In this document: piece after piece, positions 27,249-36,447 of the stretch
Layout: each line of letters begins with the position of its first letter
Position numbering within the stretch: the stretch's first letter is position 1
Source of the DNA: Phycisphaerales bacterium
GTDB lineage: Bacteria; Planctomycetota; Phycisphaerae; UBA1845; Fen-1342
Reading direction: 5' to 3'
NCBI GenBank assembly: GCA_016710275.1
Contig: JADJXS010000001.1
Location: 2,046,001 to 2,110,000, forward strand
Length of the DNA: 64,000 nt
Notes under the pieces: model-generated
The model's input: only the letters and a program-made list of their open reading frames with translations
What the model was told of the DNA's origin: nothing
Database searches by the model: none
Translations under genes and position numbers: made by a program

Positions 27249-27824
27249 ATGCCATCCGGGGCCAATACGTCGCTGACCCTGCTTCTCGAAGCTGCAAGTG
27301 CCGGAGACTCCGACGCCGCCCGGCAAGTCTGGGAGCGCGTCGAGCCTGAGCTGCACCGCATGGCCGCTGGGCAGATCGCCCGCGACGGCCTGCGGGCGGT
27401 TCTGCGGCCCACCTCGATGGTCGCCGAGGCCTACCTGCGGCTCGTCGGACCCGCCGACGGGAACCACTGGGCCAATCACCGGCATTTCTTCGCCGCCGCT
27501 GCGGAAACTATGCGGCGTATCCGCGTCGATCGCGCACGAGTGAATAAGGCCGCCAAGCGCGGCGGCGGCGCGGCGACGCTGGCGCTGTCCGATCAGCACT
27601 GGGCGTCCGACGACGACGACGATCGAACCGACCACCTGGCCCTCGACGAGGTTCTGCCGCGGCTGCGGAAGGAGTCGCCACGGGCGGCGGAGGTCGTGAA
27701 CCTGCGCTTTTACGGTGGGCACTCGCGCGAGGAGATCGCGTCGATGCTTGGAATCTCGCCGCGCACGGTGGACAACGAGTGGCGTTTCGCTAGAAGCTGG
27801 CTATTTGCCGCTCTGAGCGGCTAG
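27249..27824 (+). CDS. ECF-type RNA polymerase sigma factor
   Basis: The protein has sigma region 2 (EAYLRLVGPADGNHWANHRHFFAAAAETMRRI is the variant ending of region 2) and region 4 (VVNLRFYGGHSREEIASMLGISPRTVDNEWRFARSWL). HRHFFAAAAETMRRI-type sequence marks the ECF group common in planctomycetes. Length 191 aa. The ATG at 27249 is chosen because the upstream frame is unlike protein. The kinase gene begins 165 bases downstream on the same strand, a common pairing for this group, which suggests a signal relay in which kinase and sigma factor act together. Confidence 0.88.
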   Translation: MPSGANTSLTLLLEAASAGDSDAARQVWERVEPELHRMAAGQIARDGLRAVLRPTSMVAEAYLRLVGPADGNHWANHRHFFAAAAETMRRIRVDRARVNKAAKRGGGAATLALSDQHWASDDDDDRTDHLALDEVLPRLRKESPRAAEVVNLRFYGGHSREEIASMLGISPRTVDNEWRFARSWLFAALSG

Positions 27825-27988
27825 TCCCCGTCCGATTCGAGCCGCGCACGGGAGGAAGCGGTTTTGATTCGAGCCGCGACCGGGCAGGAGCGCGATCATC
27901 TGGCGGTAGAGCGGCGACTCCCTCACGGTCGCGGCTCGCAAGATCACCGACGCGGCTCGAAAGAGCCGGCTTGTCGCAAACGTGAATC

Positions 27989-30289
27989 ATGCCGGACGAC
28001 CTGAAAACAACGCGCGACTTCTTCGACGCCGTAGCCGATCTGCCCGCCGAACAGCGGTCGGCCTATCTTGACCAGCATTGCCGCGACGCCGACCGCCGTG
28101 CTCAGGTTGAGCGGCTCCTCGCCGCTGACTCCGCCGCCGCGCAGCTTGGTTTCCTCCAGTTGCCGCCCGCACCTGACGCCGAGCTTTCGGACCGCCTTGC
28201 CTCCGCCGGTGCCGTCCTCGCCCGCGATCCGCTCCTGGGCCAGCGCATCGGCCGCTACCATGTGAAATCGCTCCTCGGCGTCGGCGGCATGGCCCGCGTT
28301 TACGAGGCGGTTCAGGAGCAGCCGCACCGCGTTGTCGCGCTGAAGGTAATGAACCACCGCGTCGCCTCGCGCTCCGCGCTGCGCCGCTTTCAATACGAAT
28401 CGCAGGTGCTCGCACGCTTGCGCCACCCCAATATCGCCCACGTCTACGAAGCCGGCGTCGCCTCCACGGCGGGCGGCGACCTGCCCTGGTTCGCGATGGA
28501 GTACCTCCCCGGCGCCCGCCCGGTCACGCAATTCGCCGCCGAAAAGCAGCTCGACCTGCGCCACCGCCTCGAGCTCTTCATCAAGGTCTGCGACGCGGTC
28601 CACCATGGCCATCAGAAGGGTGTCATTCATCGCGACCTGAAGCCCGCCAATCTGCTGGTCGATGCGTCGGGCGAGCCGAAGGTGATCGATTTCGGCGTGG
28701 CCCGCGGCGTCGATTCCGACATCGCCGTCACCACGCAGCAGACGCACCTGGGAGAACTGGTCGGGACCATGCAGTACATGAGCCCCGAGCAGTGCGACGG
28801 CGACCCGCACGGCATCGACACGCGCAGCGACGTGTACTCGCTCGGCATCGTGCTGTACGAGCTGCTCACCGCCCGCCCGCCCTACAACGTCGCCGACAGC
28901 ACCATTTACAAGGCGGCCCGGGTCATTCGCGACGTACTGCCGGTGCCGCCCTCCACCGTTGCGGGCGTCGCTCCCCGGCTGGCCCGCCGGCTGCGCGGCG
29001 ACCTGGACACGATCGTTCTCAAGGCGATTGAGAAAGACCGCGAGCGGCGCTACGCCTCGGCGGCGGCGCTGGCGGACGATTTGCGGCGGACGATGACGGG
29101 CGAGCCGATCGCGGCCCGGCGGCCGACGGCGTGGTCGCGGGTGGTGCGGTGGATCTACCGCCGACCGGCCGCGACGATGCTGACTGTGAGCACGTTTGCG
29201 AGTGCGATGATTGTGTTCGGGGGCGTACTGCTGGACTTGTACTGGAGCAGTCGTCCGTATCGGTTCGAGATCTCACCTGAGGGACATGAATTGCGAGTCG
29301 TGTTGGGCAACGGCGCGTCATACCCTGTAGCGAGGGATTGCAACGATACGTTCCTGTTCGCCGAGATTCTCGAGCCGCGAAGTGCATCTGCGCCGAAACG
29401 ACCGCTGCTGGTCGGCGTCATGGCGGCGGAGCCGGGCGCGTTCCGGCGCGGGCTGAATATCGTGGACGCCGACGGCGACGTTTCGCGTCCGCTGCGCGTG
29501 CTGACCGTCGACGCAAATCTCCTGCCCGATGTGTTGCGGAAACGGGAGACGGAGTTGGGGCAGAGTTTCGCGCCGAGCACTTTCGGTGCGGAGCACCTCC
29601 TGGTCGCTGACACCTTCAGTGAGTTTCCAGGCGATGAAATCGTCGTCGCGTTCAGGCACGTGTTCTACACGCAGACGATGATCGCCATTTTCGACCGCGA
29701 TTGGCAGCAGCGGTTCGCCGTATGGGCTGACATGGATTTGGATGCGCTGGCCTGGCTTCCCGATGCGCGCCAGCTTGTGATCCTCGGCAGCAACGGGCAG
29801 TACTTCCTGCATGAACGCGACTTGGAGCACGTGGCCAGCTTCAATCACCCCCAGGTCGTGTTTGCCATCGAACCTGGGCTTGGAGTTCAGCTAAGCGAAT
29901 ACGTCCGGCAGGAGCCGTCCGAGCGGCCCGGTGCGCACGAGTGCCTGCGTCCGAAGTGGTACTGGATGCTCCCCGCCTGCGCTGCGGCCGCCAAGTATGA
30001 ACTCCGCCCATCGCGAGCGTCCGACGGCGCATCACAGGTAGAAGTCGTATTGACCTATGAGGGGGCATCACCGAGCTTCGCCTACGGCGTGTATTGGACG
30101 CTTGTGGACGGAACGCCGCAGGGCGAGCCTCGGTTTAGTGAGACCTACAACCTGATCAAGCAGGGAGAGGTGCGCGCCTGGGGAGACACTCCTGTTCCGT
30201 CCAAGTCGGAGTTTGCCTTGACCAAAGACCTTCCGCCCCTCAGCCCTGGCACCGGCCCCCGCCCTCCCGGTAGCCCCAGCCCGCCGTAG
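27989..30289 (+). CDS. Transmembrane Ser/Thr protein kinase
   Basis: Residues 1-85 form the N-terminal helical part typical of planctomycete kinases. The kinase domain spans about 88-360: Gly loop GVGGMARVYEA, ATP-binding Lys in VALKV (K119), HRDLKPANLL at 214-223, DFG at 234-236 and GTMQYMSPEQ. A single transmembrane helix sits at about 394-415. The outer part (416-766) is beta-rich with blade-like stretches (LDALAWLPDARQLVILGSNG), perhaps a propeller sensor. It ends in a Pro-rich tail. All catalytic residues are kept, so it should be active. It follows an ECF sigma gene. Confidence 0.88.
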   Translation: MPDDLKTTRDFFDAVADLPAEQRSAYLDQHCRDADRRAQVERLLAADSAAAQLGFLQLPPAPDAELSDRLASAGAVLARDPLLGQRIGRYHVKSLLGVGGMARVYEAVQEQPHRVVALKVMNHRVASRSALRRFQYESQVLARLRHPNIAHVYEAGVASTAGGDLPWFAMEYLPGARPVTQFAAEKQLDLRHRLELFIKVCDAVHHGHQKGVIHRDLKPANLLVDASGEPKVIDFGVARGVDSDIAVTTQQTHLGELVGTMQYMSPEQCDGDPHGIDTRSDVYSLGIVLYELLTARPPYNVADSTIYKAARVIRDVLPVPPSTVAGVAPRLARRLRGDLDTIVLKAIEKDRERRYASAAALADDLRRTMTGEPIAARRPTAWSRVVRWIYRRPAATMLTVSTFASAMIVFGGVLLDLYWSSRPYRFEISPEGHELRVVLGNGASYPVARDCNDTFLFAEILEPRSASAPKRPLLVGVMAAEPGAFRRGLNIVDADGDVSRPLRVLTVDANLLPDVLRKRETELGQSFAPSTFGAEHLLVADTFSEFPGDEIVVAFRHVFYTQTMIAIFDRDWQQRFAVWADMDLDALAWLPDARQLVILGSNGQYFLHERDLEHVASFNHPQVVFAIEPGLGVQLSEYVRQEPSERPGAHECLRPKWYWMLPACAAAAKYELRPSRASDGASQVEVVLTYEGASPSFAYGVYWTLVDGTPQGEPRFSETYNLIKQGEVRAWGDTPVPSKSEFALTKDLPPLSPGTGPRPPGSPSPP

Positions 30290-30457
30290 GGTTGGCCGTG
30301 TCCACTATGCGCCGCTGTCTACGTCGAGGGAAACACATCGATCCAAACCCCGAGCGCAGGCGCATGTTCAGTTGGTGCGTGCCGTCCTGCATCGGAATGC
30401 GCGCGGCATCGGCCCGAACACAACCAGCGTCCGGCAGGTAGAAGTCCGCCAGCGATT

Positions 30458-30865
30458 CTACTCGCCGGTGAAGAGCGTCTTCTGATCGACGAAGCAGATC
30501 GGGTTGCCGAAGGGGTCCTGCGCGTAGAACGAGCGCTCGCCCCACGGCCGCGTGACAATCTCGAAGGCCGGTTCGCCGTGGATGTCGCCCGGCGGCGGCC
30601 TTCCGCCCGCAGCGCGAACCGCCGCGAGCGCCGCCTCAAGGTCGGCCACCGCGAAGTAAACCCACTCGGGATTGGGGCGGAACTCAACTTCTTCGCCGTC
30701 GCGGGCGGGATCGAGGCAGGCCAGGATCGTGCCGCCGCAGTCGAAATAGTGGCGGCCGGGAGAGATGCGCCGGCCGGGGTCGGCGAAGATCGCGCCATAG
30801 AAGCGCGCCGCCACATTCACGTCGCGAACGGGCAGAATGACGCGATACAGTCGGGCGTTCATCAA
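30458..30865 (-). CDS. VOC-family (glyoxalase-like) protein
   Basis: The vicinal oxygen chelate fold is seen as two beta-alpha-beta modules: VILPVRDVNVAARFYGAIFA, then YFAVADLEAALAAVRAAGG and RSFYAQDPFGNPICFVDQKT. The length of 135 aa suits a one-domain protein. The metal ligands are not all present in usual places (no clear His in the first strand), so substrate and metal use are open. Its 5' end is 14 bases from the stop of the czcA-like gene on the same strand, so it can be the last gene of the efflux operon or a separate unit. Confidence 0.7.
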   Translation of the reverse strand: MMNARLYRVILPVRDVNVAARFYGAIFADPGRRISPGRHYFDCGGTILACLDPARDGEEVEFRPNPEWVYFAVADLEAALAAVRAAGGRPPPGDIHGEPAFEIVTRPWGERSFYAQDPFGNPICFVDQKTLFTGE

Positions 30866-30879
30866 GCGGTCTCCCTCGC

Positions 30880-33800
30880 TCAGACCGCCGCGTCACGGCC
30901 CGCCGAGTCGCGGCCCGCGGCGTCGCGGCGATGCGACGCGAACATCCGGAAGAGCGCCGGCAGCACCAGCAGCGTCAGCAGATTATCCGCGATGACGCCG
31001 CCGATGACCACGGTCGCCAGCGGCCGTTGCACCTCGGCGCCGATGCCGGTGTTGAGCGCCATCGGCACAAAGCCCAGCGCGGCGACCAGCGCCGTCATCA
31101 GGATCGGGCGCAGGCGAATGCTGCGGGCATGCTCGATCGCCTCCTCCATCGGCGCTCCCTCGCTCATCCGCCGGCGGATCGCCGCCACCAGCACCAGCCC
31201 GTTCAGCACGGATACGCCTGAAACCGCGACGAAGCCCACCCCCGCCGACACGGTGAAGGGGATTTCGCGCAGCATCAGGGCCAGGATTCCACCGAGCGCG
31301 GCGAAAGGCGCTCCGGTGAAGATGATCAGCGCATCGGTCACGCTGCGCGTGCTGAGGTAGAGAAGAAACAGGATAATCGCCAGCGCCGTCGGGATGATGA
31401 TGGTCAGCCGCGCGGCGGCGCGAGTCAGGTGTTCCCACTGCCCGCCGATCTGGAAGCTGTACCCCGTCGGCGGGGCGAGTTCGGCGTCGAGGCGGCGGCG
31501 CAGCTCGGTGACGAAGCCGCCCAGGTCACGGCCGCGGACGTTGCAACTCACGATCGCGCGCCGCCGGCCGGACTCGCGGTTCACCGCCGCCGGCCCCTCC
31601 ACCTGCCGCACATCCGCCAGCAGCGAAAGCGGGATGCGCTGGCCGTCGGCCGTGGAGACCAGAATCGCGGCGATGGACTCGGGCGTCGCGCGGGAGCGCT
31701 CATCGAGCCGCACGACGAGGTCAAAGCGGCGGTCGAACTCGCGGATCTGCCCGGCGTGGATGCCGCCGACGGCCTCCACCATTTCCAGCACGTGCTCGGC
31801 CGGGACTCCGTAGCGCGCGATCGCGTCCTGGTCGACGCGGATTTCGAGCACCGGCAGGCCGGTGAGCTGCTCGACCGAGACATCGGCCGCCCCGCGGACG
31901 GATTCGGCGATCTCGGCGGCGCGCAGCGACAGGCTGCGCAGCTCCGCCAGGTCGGGGCCGAAGAGCTTGATGCCGACGTCGGTGCGGATTCCGGCCAACA
32001 GCTCGTTCATTCGCATTTCGATCGGCTGCGAGAAGACGCGGTTCATGCCGGGGAAGCGGGCGATTTCGGCGTCGATGCGTTCGGTCAATTCGGCCTGCGT
32101 GCGGGCCTGCGTCCAGCGCTCGCGCGGCTGAAGCGTGATGAACAGGTCCGTGACTTCGAGGCCCATCGGGTCGGTGGAGATTTCCGCGGTTCCGGTGCGG
32201 CTCCAGACGTCGCGGATCTCGTCGGGGAATTCCTCGAGCAGCATGCGCTCAATCTGCGTGCCGACGCGCAGCGATTCGCCCAGCGAGACGCCCGAGAGGC
32301 GGATGCCGTTCATGGTGATCGCCATTTCGCCGAGCCGCGGAACGAATTCCGCCCCGAGTCGCAGCGCCATCCATCCACCCGCCGCCAGCAGCAGCACCGC
32401 GCCGGCGATGGTCAGGCCGCGAAGCCGCACCGCCGTCCGCACCGCCGGTCGCACGACCGCCTGCAGCGCACGCATCATGCGCCCCTCCTGATGCGCGGCG
32501 CGGCGGCCGAGGAAGGTGGCGCAGAGCACGGGGACCAGCGTGATCGAAAGCACCAGCGACGCGGCCAGCGCGAAGATGACGGTCAGCGCCATGGGGCGGA
32601 AGAGGCGCCCTTCGACGCCCTCGAGCAGCAGGATCGGCAGATAGACGACCATGATGATCAGCTCGCCGAACATGGTCGGGCGGCGGACTTCGACGCAGGC
32701 GTCGCGCACGACGTCCGCGGTGGCGGCGGAGGGGGCGGCGTCGCGCAGCCGGCGCACGCTGTTCTCGACCATGATGACGGAGCTGTCCACGACGAGGCCG
32801 AAGTCGATCGCGCCGAGGCTCAGCAGACTGGCGGCAATGCCGACCTGCAGCATCGCGTTGAAGGAGCACATCATCGCGAGCGGGATTGCCAGTGCGACGA
32901 TCAGCCCGGCCCGCAGGCTTCCCAGGAATGCGAACAGCACGGCGATGACCAGCAGCGCCCCCTCGACGAGGTTCTTCCGAACCGTGGCGATGACCTGGCC
33001 GACCAGCTCGCTGCGGGCATAGAGCACCTGGATTTCGACGCCGTCGGGGAGCTCGCGGCGCACCTCGTCGATCCGTGCCAGCAGCCGCTGCGTGACGTCG
33101 TGGGCGTTCTCGCCGATCGTCATGAAGGCCAGTCCGTGGACGATCTCCCCTTCGCCGTTGGCCGTGACGCCGCCGCGGCGCAGCTCATGCCCCTCGACCA
33201 CGTCCGCCACGTCCGACACGCGGATCGGCACGCCGTCGCGCGCCGCGACCACCACGTTCCCGATCTCGCGCACGTCGCGCGTCAGGGCCACGCCCTGCAC
33301 GACGTGCAGCTCGCCGCCATAGGCGATGTTCCCGCCGCCGACGCTCACGTTGTTGCGGCGCAGCGCGTCGAGCACTTCGTCGAGCGAAAAGCCGTGCTTG
33401 ACCAGCCGCACGGGATCGATCAGCACCTGGTATTGCTTGCGCAGCCCGCCCCAGGTGTTCACCTCGGCGACGCCGCGCACGTCGAGCAGCCGCGGGCGGA
33501 TGTTCCAGTCCTGCAGCGTGGTCAGCGCGGTGAGGGTCTGCCCGCGCCCGACCACCGCGTAATGCAGCACTTCGCCGAGGCCGCTGGAGAGCGGGCCGAT
33601 GCGCGGGCGCTCCACGCCGGCCGGCAGATCCACCGCCGGCAGCCGTTCGCTGACGAGCTGCCGGGCGCGCAGCACGTCCGTTCCGTCGTCGAAGATGGCG
33701 GTCACCTGGCAGAAGCCGAAGCGCGAGACGCTGCGGATTTCGGCGAGGCCGGGCGTGCCGCCCAGCTCGCGTTCGATCGGCGCCGTGACCTGCAGCTCAA

Positions 33801-33981
33801 TTTCTTCCGCCGAAAGCGCCGGCGCCGCGGTGTTCACCTGCACGAGAACCGGCGTCGTGTCCGGGAAGGCGTCGATCGGCAGATGGGCGAGGGAGTAAGC
33901 GCCCCAGCCGACCACCGCCAGCGACGCGGCGACGACGATCAGGCGGTTGCGCAGAGACCAATGGATGATGCGTTCGAGCAT
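30880..33981 (-). CDS. czcA: Heavy-metal RND efflux pump, CzcA/CusA type
   Basis: This is the inner-membrane proton-driven pump of a tripartite heavy-metal exporter. At about 1033 aa it has the full length with twelve helices and two large periplasmic loops. The N-terminus IIHWSLRNRLIVVAASL leads into LPIDAFPDTTPVLVQV. The proton-relay signature DFGLVVDSSVIMVENSVRR keeps the two Asp and the Glu that define the HME-RND group, where other RND pumps differ. I start at ATG 33981 with GGAG upstream; an upstream ATG at 34014 adds 11 poor residues. The adaptor gene lies 69 bases upstream. No outer-membrane TolC-like gene is adjacent. The metal cannot be read by eye. Confidence 0.92.
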   Translation of the reverse strand: MLERIIHWSLRNRLIVVAASLAVVGWGAYSLAHLPIDAFPDTTPVLVQVNTAAPALSAEEIELQVTAPIERELGGTPGLAEIRSVSRFGFCQVTAIFDDGTDVLRARQLVSERLPAVDLPAGVERPRIGPLSSGLGEVLHYAVVGRGQTLTALTTLQDWNIRPRLLDVRGVAEVNTWGGLRKQYQVLIDPVRLVKHGFSLDEVLDALRRNNVSVGGGNIAYGGELHVVQGVALTRDVREIGNVVVAARDGVPIRVSDVADVVEGHELRRGGVTANGEGEIVHGLAFMTIGENAHDVTQRLLARIDEVRRELPDGVEIQVLYARSELVGQVIATVRKNLVEGALLVIAVLFAFLGSLRAGLIVALAIPLAMMCSFNAMLQVGIAASLLSLGAIDFGLVVDSSVIMVENSVRRLRDAAPSAATADVVRDACVEVRRPTMFGELIIMVVYLPILLLEGVEGRLFRPMALTVIFALAASLVLSITLVPVLCATFLGRRAAHQEGRMMRALQAVVRPAVRTAVRLRGLTIAGAVLLLAAGGWMALRLGAEFVPRLGEMAITMNGIRLSGVSLGESLRVGTQIERMLLEEFPDEIRDVWSRTGTAEISTDPMGLEVTDLFITLQPRERWTQARTQAELTERIDAEIARFPGMNRVFSQPIEMRMNELLAGIRTDVGIKLFGPDLAELRSLSLRAAEIAESVRGAADVSVEQLTGLPVLEIRVDQDAIARYGVPAEHVLEMVEAVGGIHAGQIREFDRRFDLVVRLDERSRATPESIAAILVSTADGQRIPLSLLADVRQVEGPAAVNRESGRRRAIVSCNVRGRDLGGFVTELRRRLDAELAPPTGYSFQIGGQWEHLTRAAARLTIIIPTALAIILFLLYLSTRSVTDALIIFTGAPFAALGGILALMLREIPFTVSAGVGFVAVSGVSVLNGLVLVAAIRRRMSEGAPMEEAIEHARSIRLRPILMTALVAALGFVPMALNTGIGAEVQRPLATVVIGGVIADNLLTLLVLPALFRMFASHRRDAAGRDSAGRDAAV

Positions 33982-34050
33982 CGACGGGGGCTCCGGGGGC
34001 ATCGTGAGCGGCACTCGCGCCGCAGCGCGATCAAGAGTGAGGCTGCGCGA

Positions 34051-35763
34051 TCAATGATCGGGGCAGCAGCCCGCGCCGATCTCGCCCTTGAGCAGCTCGG
34101 TCTTGAGCAGGAAGCTGCCCTGCGTCACGACCACATCGCCCGGATTCAACCCGTCGAGCACCTCGAACCAGCCGCCGTCTTCCATCCCGAGCCGCACCTG
34201 TCGCGGGTGAAAGGCGACGTCGCTCTCCCGAACGAACACGATGTTGCAGCAGCCGTCCCACTGCACCGCTCCGCGCGGCACGACCAGCCGGCTCTGATCC
34301 GATTGAATTCGCACCACGGCCCGCCCGAACAGGTTGGCCTTCAGTGCGCCGTCGTCATTGGGCAATTCGACCCGCGCCCGCAGGGTGCGCGTGCGATCAT
34401 CCAGCGCCGTGCTGACCCATACGATCGGTCCGCTGCGCTCGCGCGTGATGCCCAGGTCGTCCCGGAAGAGTGCTTCCTGCCCAACCGCCAGCAGGCCGGC
34501 GTCAGCGCCGGCCGCATCGAGCATCCCCCACATCACCGTCGTATCGGCGACGGTGAACAGCCGCCGCGCCGCATCGACCACTTCGCCGACCACCGCGTCG
34601 CGCTCGACGATCATGCCGTCGAAGGGGGCGACGACGGCCAGCAGTGGGCTGGTGTCGCCGGTCGCCAGCACCTCGGCGATTTGCGGGTCATCCAGCCCCA
34701 TGGCTCGCAGGCGCTGCCTGGCGCGGGAGAGGGAAATTCCGGCTTCGTTCAACCGCGTTTGCGTTTCGCTGAATTCCCGCCAGGAGACGAGATTCTGCGC
34801 GTTCAGCTCGCGGTCGCGGTCATGGCGCTCCTGCCAGAAGGAGCGGCTCTCGGCGGCGGTCAGGTAGTCGGCCTTGGCCGACGCCAGTTCGGCGGAATCA
34901 ATCTGCGCCAGCGCCTGGCCGGCGCGGACGCGCTCGCCCAGGTCGCCGGTGATCTCGCGGATGACGCCCGCAGCGCGCGAGCCGAGCCGGGCCATGCGGT
35001 TGTGGTTGTAGGTGATCTCTGCGGGGCAGAGCAGATTCCGCGAGGTTTCGCGCGACTCCAGCGCAACGGTGCGCAGATCGGCGAGCTTTGCGACATCCGT
35101 CGACGCGAATCGCACCACCTGCTCCGCCTTCGTGCAGCCGGGGGAGGGCGGTCGCTGGGCGCGATGCGCGGTTCGTGAAACGGTCGCGGAATCCGGCGTC
35201 GATGCGCCGGGCTGCGAACCCGTGGCCGGGCAGCAGGCGTCCGCAGCAGCGGCCTTCGCCGGCGCTGCGCCGCCGCCCGCCGCGCTGCTCGGGCAACAGG
35301 CATCTCCTGCCGTGTGAGCGCCTTCGCCGCTTCCGGACCTGTGGGAGTGAGCGTGTGCGGCGCTTGCGGCGGTCGGCTTGTCGGCTGCGTGGTCGTGATC
35401 GTGGTCGGCGCAGTCATGCCCCTCGTGGCTGACGGTGCGCGCGGCGGCCGGTGATGCAGAGCAGATCGCGCAGCGCGATTCCGGCAGCCCGTGCTCCGCG
35501 CACCAGTCCCCGGCCGCGCGATAGGCCGGGATCAGCCCCCGATCGCAGCGCCAGCAGAGCGCCGCGGGCACGTCGTGCCGCGCGCAGGGCCGGCTCTCGG
35601 CCGAAGCAGGATCGCACAGGCGACATTGGGCCGGCGCGGCGCCGTGCTTGCAGGTCGGACCGCGCAGTGTGCCCGCGACCCAATGTCCCAGCGGGGGGTG
35701 AAACGCCGGAGCGGCCAGTGCGCCGGCGCCGAGGATGATCGCAAAGATGACAAGGGATCGCAT
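34051..35763 (-). CDS. czcB: RND periplasmic adaptor with Cys/His-rich N-terminus
   Basis: The adaptor links pump and outer-membrane channel. From about 205 on it has the usual membrane-fusion fold: GVIREITGDLGERVRAGQALAQIDSAELA (lipoyl-like), a coiled-coil hairpin (WREFSETQTRLNEAGISLSRAR), VVAPFDGMIVERDAVVGE, then beta-barrel and C-terminal parts. The first 140 residues are unusual: a signal peptide, then three Cys/His units CKH..CRLC, CARH..CWRC and CAEH..CAIC, each C-x1-2-H-x6-C-x2-C, then a His-rich stretch HDCADHDHDHA and CCP pairs. GAGCCPDH closes the protein. At 570 aa it is longer than usual. A metal-loading or sensing N-domain is inferred. Confidence 0.85.
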   Translation of the reverse strand: MRSLVIFAIILGAGALAAPAFHPPLGHWVAGTLRGPTCKHGAAPAQCRLCDPASAESRPCARHDVPAALCWRCDRGLIPAYRAAGDWCAEHGLPESRCAICSASPAAARTVSHEGHDCADHDHDHAADKPTAASAAHAHSHRSGSGEGAHTAGDACCPSSAAGGGAAPAKAAAADACCPATGSQPGASTPDSATVSRTAHRAQRPPSPGCTKAEQVVRFASTDVAKLADLRTVALESRETSRNLLCPAEITYNHNRMARLGSRAAGVIREITGDLGERVRAGQALAQIDSAELASAKADYLTAAESRSFWQERHDRDRELNAQNLVSWREFSETQTRLNEAGISLSRARQRLRAMGLDDPQIAEVLATGDTSPLLAVVAPFDGMIVERDAVVGEVVDAARRLFTVADTTVMWGMLDAAGADAGLLAVGQEALFRDDLGITRERSGPIVWVSTALDDRTRTLRARVELPNDDGALKANLFGRAVVRIQSDQSRLVVPRGAVQWDGCCNIVFVRESDVAFHPRQVRLGMEDGGWFEVLDGLNPGDVVVTQGSFLLKTELLKGEIGAGCCPDH

Positions 35764-35943
35764 GGCGACTCCCGAACTTGGCGTGGAAAAAGGCACTGCT
35801 CGATACACGTGGCGCGCTGAGCGAAAGTCAGCGCATGGCCACGACGCTGGATCAAGTGAAACGTGACGTTGTGAGGCGGTTCATGCGCGCGTCCTCGCCT
35901 CGAAGCGTCGATGCGAGTCGGCGCTGCGCGTGCGCGCAGCCGA

Positions 35944-36315
35944 TCAGATGCGGAGGTGTGGGCGCGGTGGTGGAGACTGGCCGATGGGGTTCGGCGCAGG
36001 GGTGCCGCACAGCGGATGCAGCGCGGCTTGCGGCAGCGGCTCCGGGAACGGGGCGATGAGTGCGAGCTCCGCCAAGCGCGGCGGATCGGTCAGGACGCCC
36101 ACGCCGGCGCAGAAGCAATCATCCATGCACAGCGGGGTCGATGCGGGTGCATCGGGCGCTTGCGGAGACTCGGGGGCCGGATGGTGGCCGCAGCAGGGCG
36201 ATAGCGGCTGGGCAGCGGTCGAAGCGGGATCAGCCGCCAGCGCGCCGGTGCAGAACACCGGGCACAGCACGATGGACGCAACGGCCCAGGCAGCGATGAT
36301 GCGGTGCGCCAACAT
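35944..36315 (-). CDS. Small secreted Cys-rich protein upstream of efflux genes
   Basis: A signal peptide (RIIAAWAVASIVLCPVFCTGALA) is followed by a 100-residue part with paired Cys: LSPCCGHHPAP, LCMDDCFCAG and a last LHPLCG. The CCGHH and CMDDCFC groups look like metal ligands. It is 181 bases upstream of the adaptor gene on the same strand, so it probably belongs to the metal-efflux operon, as a periplasmic metal binder. No ribosome-binding site stands out; a GTG-start frame on the other strand overlaps only its end and is not credible. Confidence 0.55.
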   Translation of the reverse strand: MLAHRIIAAWAVASIVLCPVFCTGALAADPASTAAQPLSPCCGHHPAPESPQAPDAPASTPLCMDDCFCAGVGVLTDPPRLAELALIAPFPEPLPQAALHPLCGTPAPNPIGQSPPPRPHLRI

Positions 36316-36447
36316 GTCAAAGGAGTATATCGGTGTTTCGGCGGGGAGGCGGAATTTTCGCTCGCCGGCCGGGAACGGACCGAGAGTCGCCGCGGGGGCG
36401 ACCAGGGCGCAGGACCGGGTTTGCAGGCAGGCGTAGAATTGCCGTAA

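Noticed and set aside
31429..35178. Plus-strand frame of about 1,250 codons across the efflux genes
   Set aside because: It is antisense to two clear RND genes and reads as His/Arg/Gln/Asp shadow sequence.
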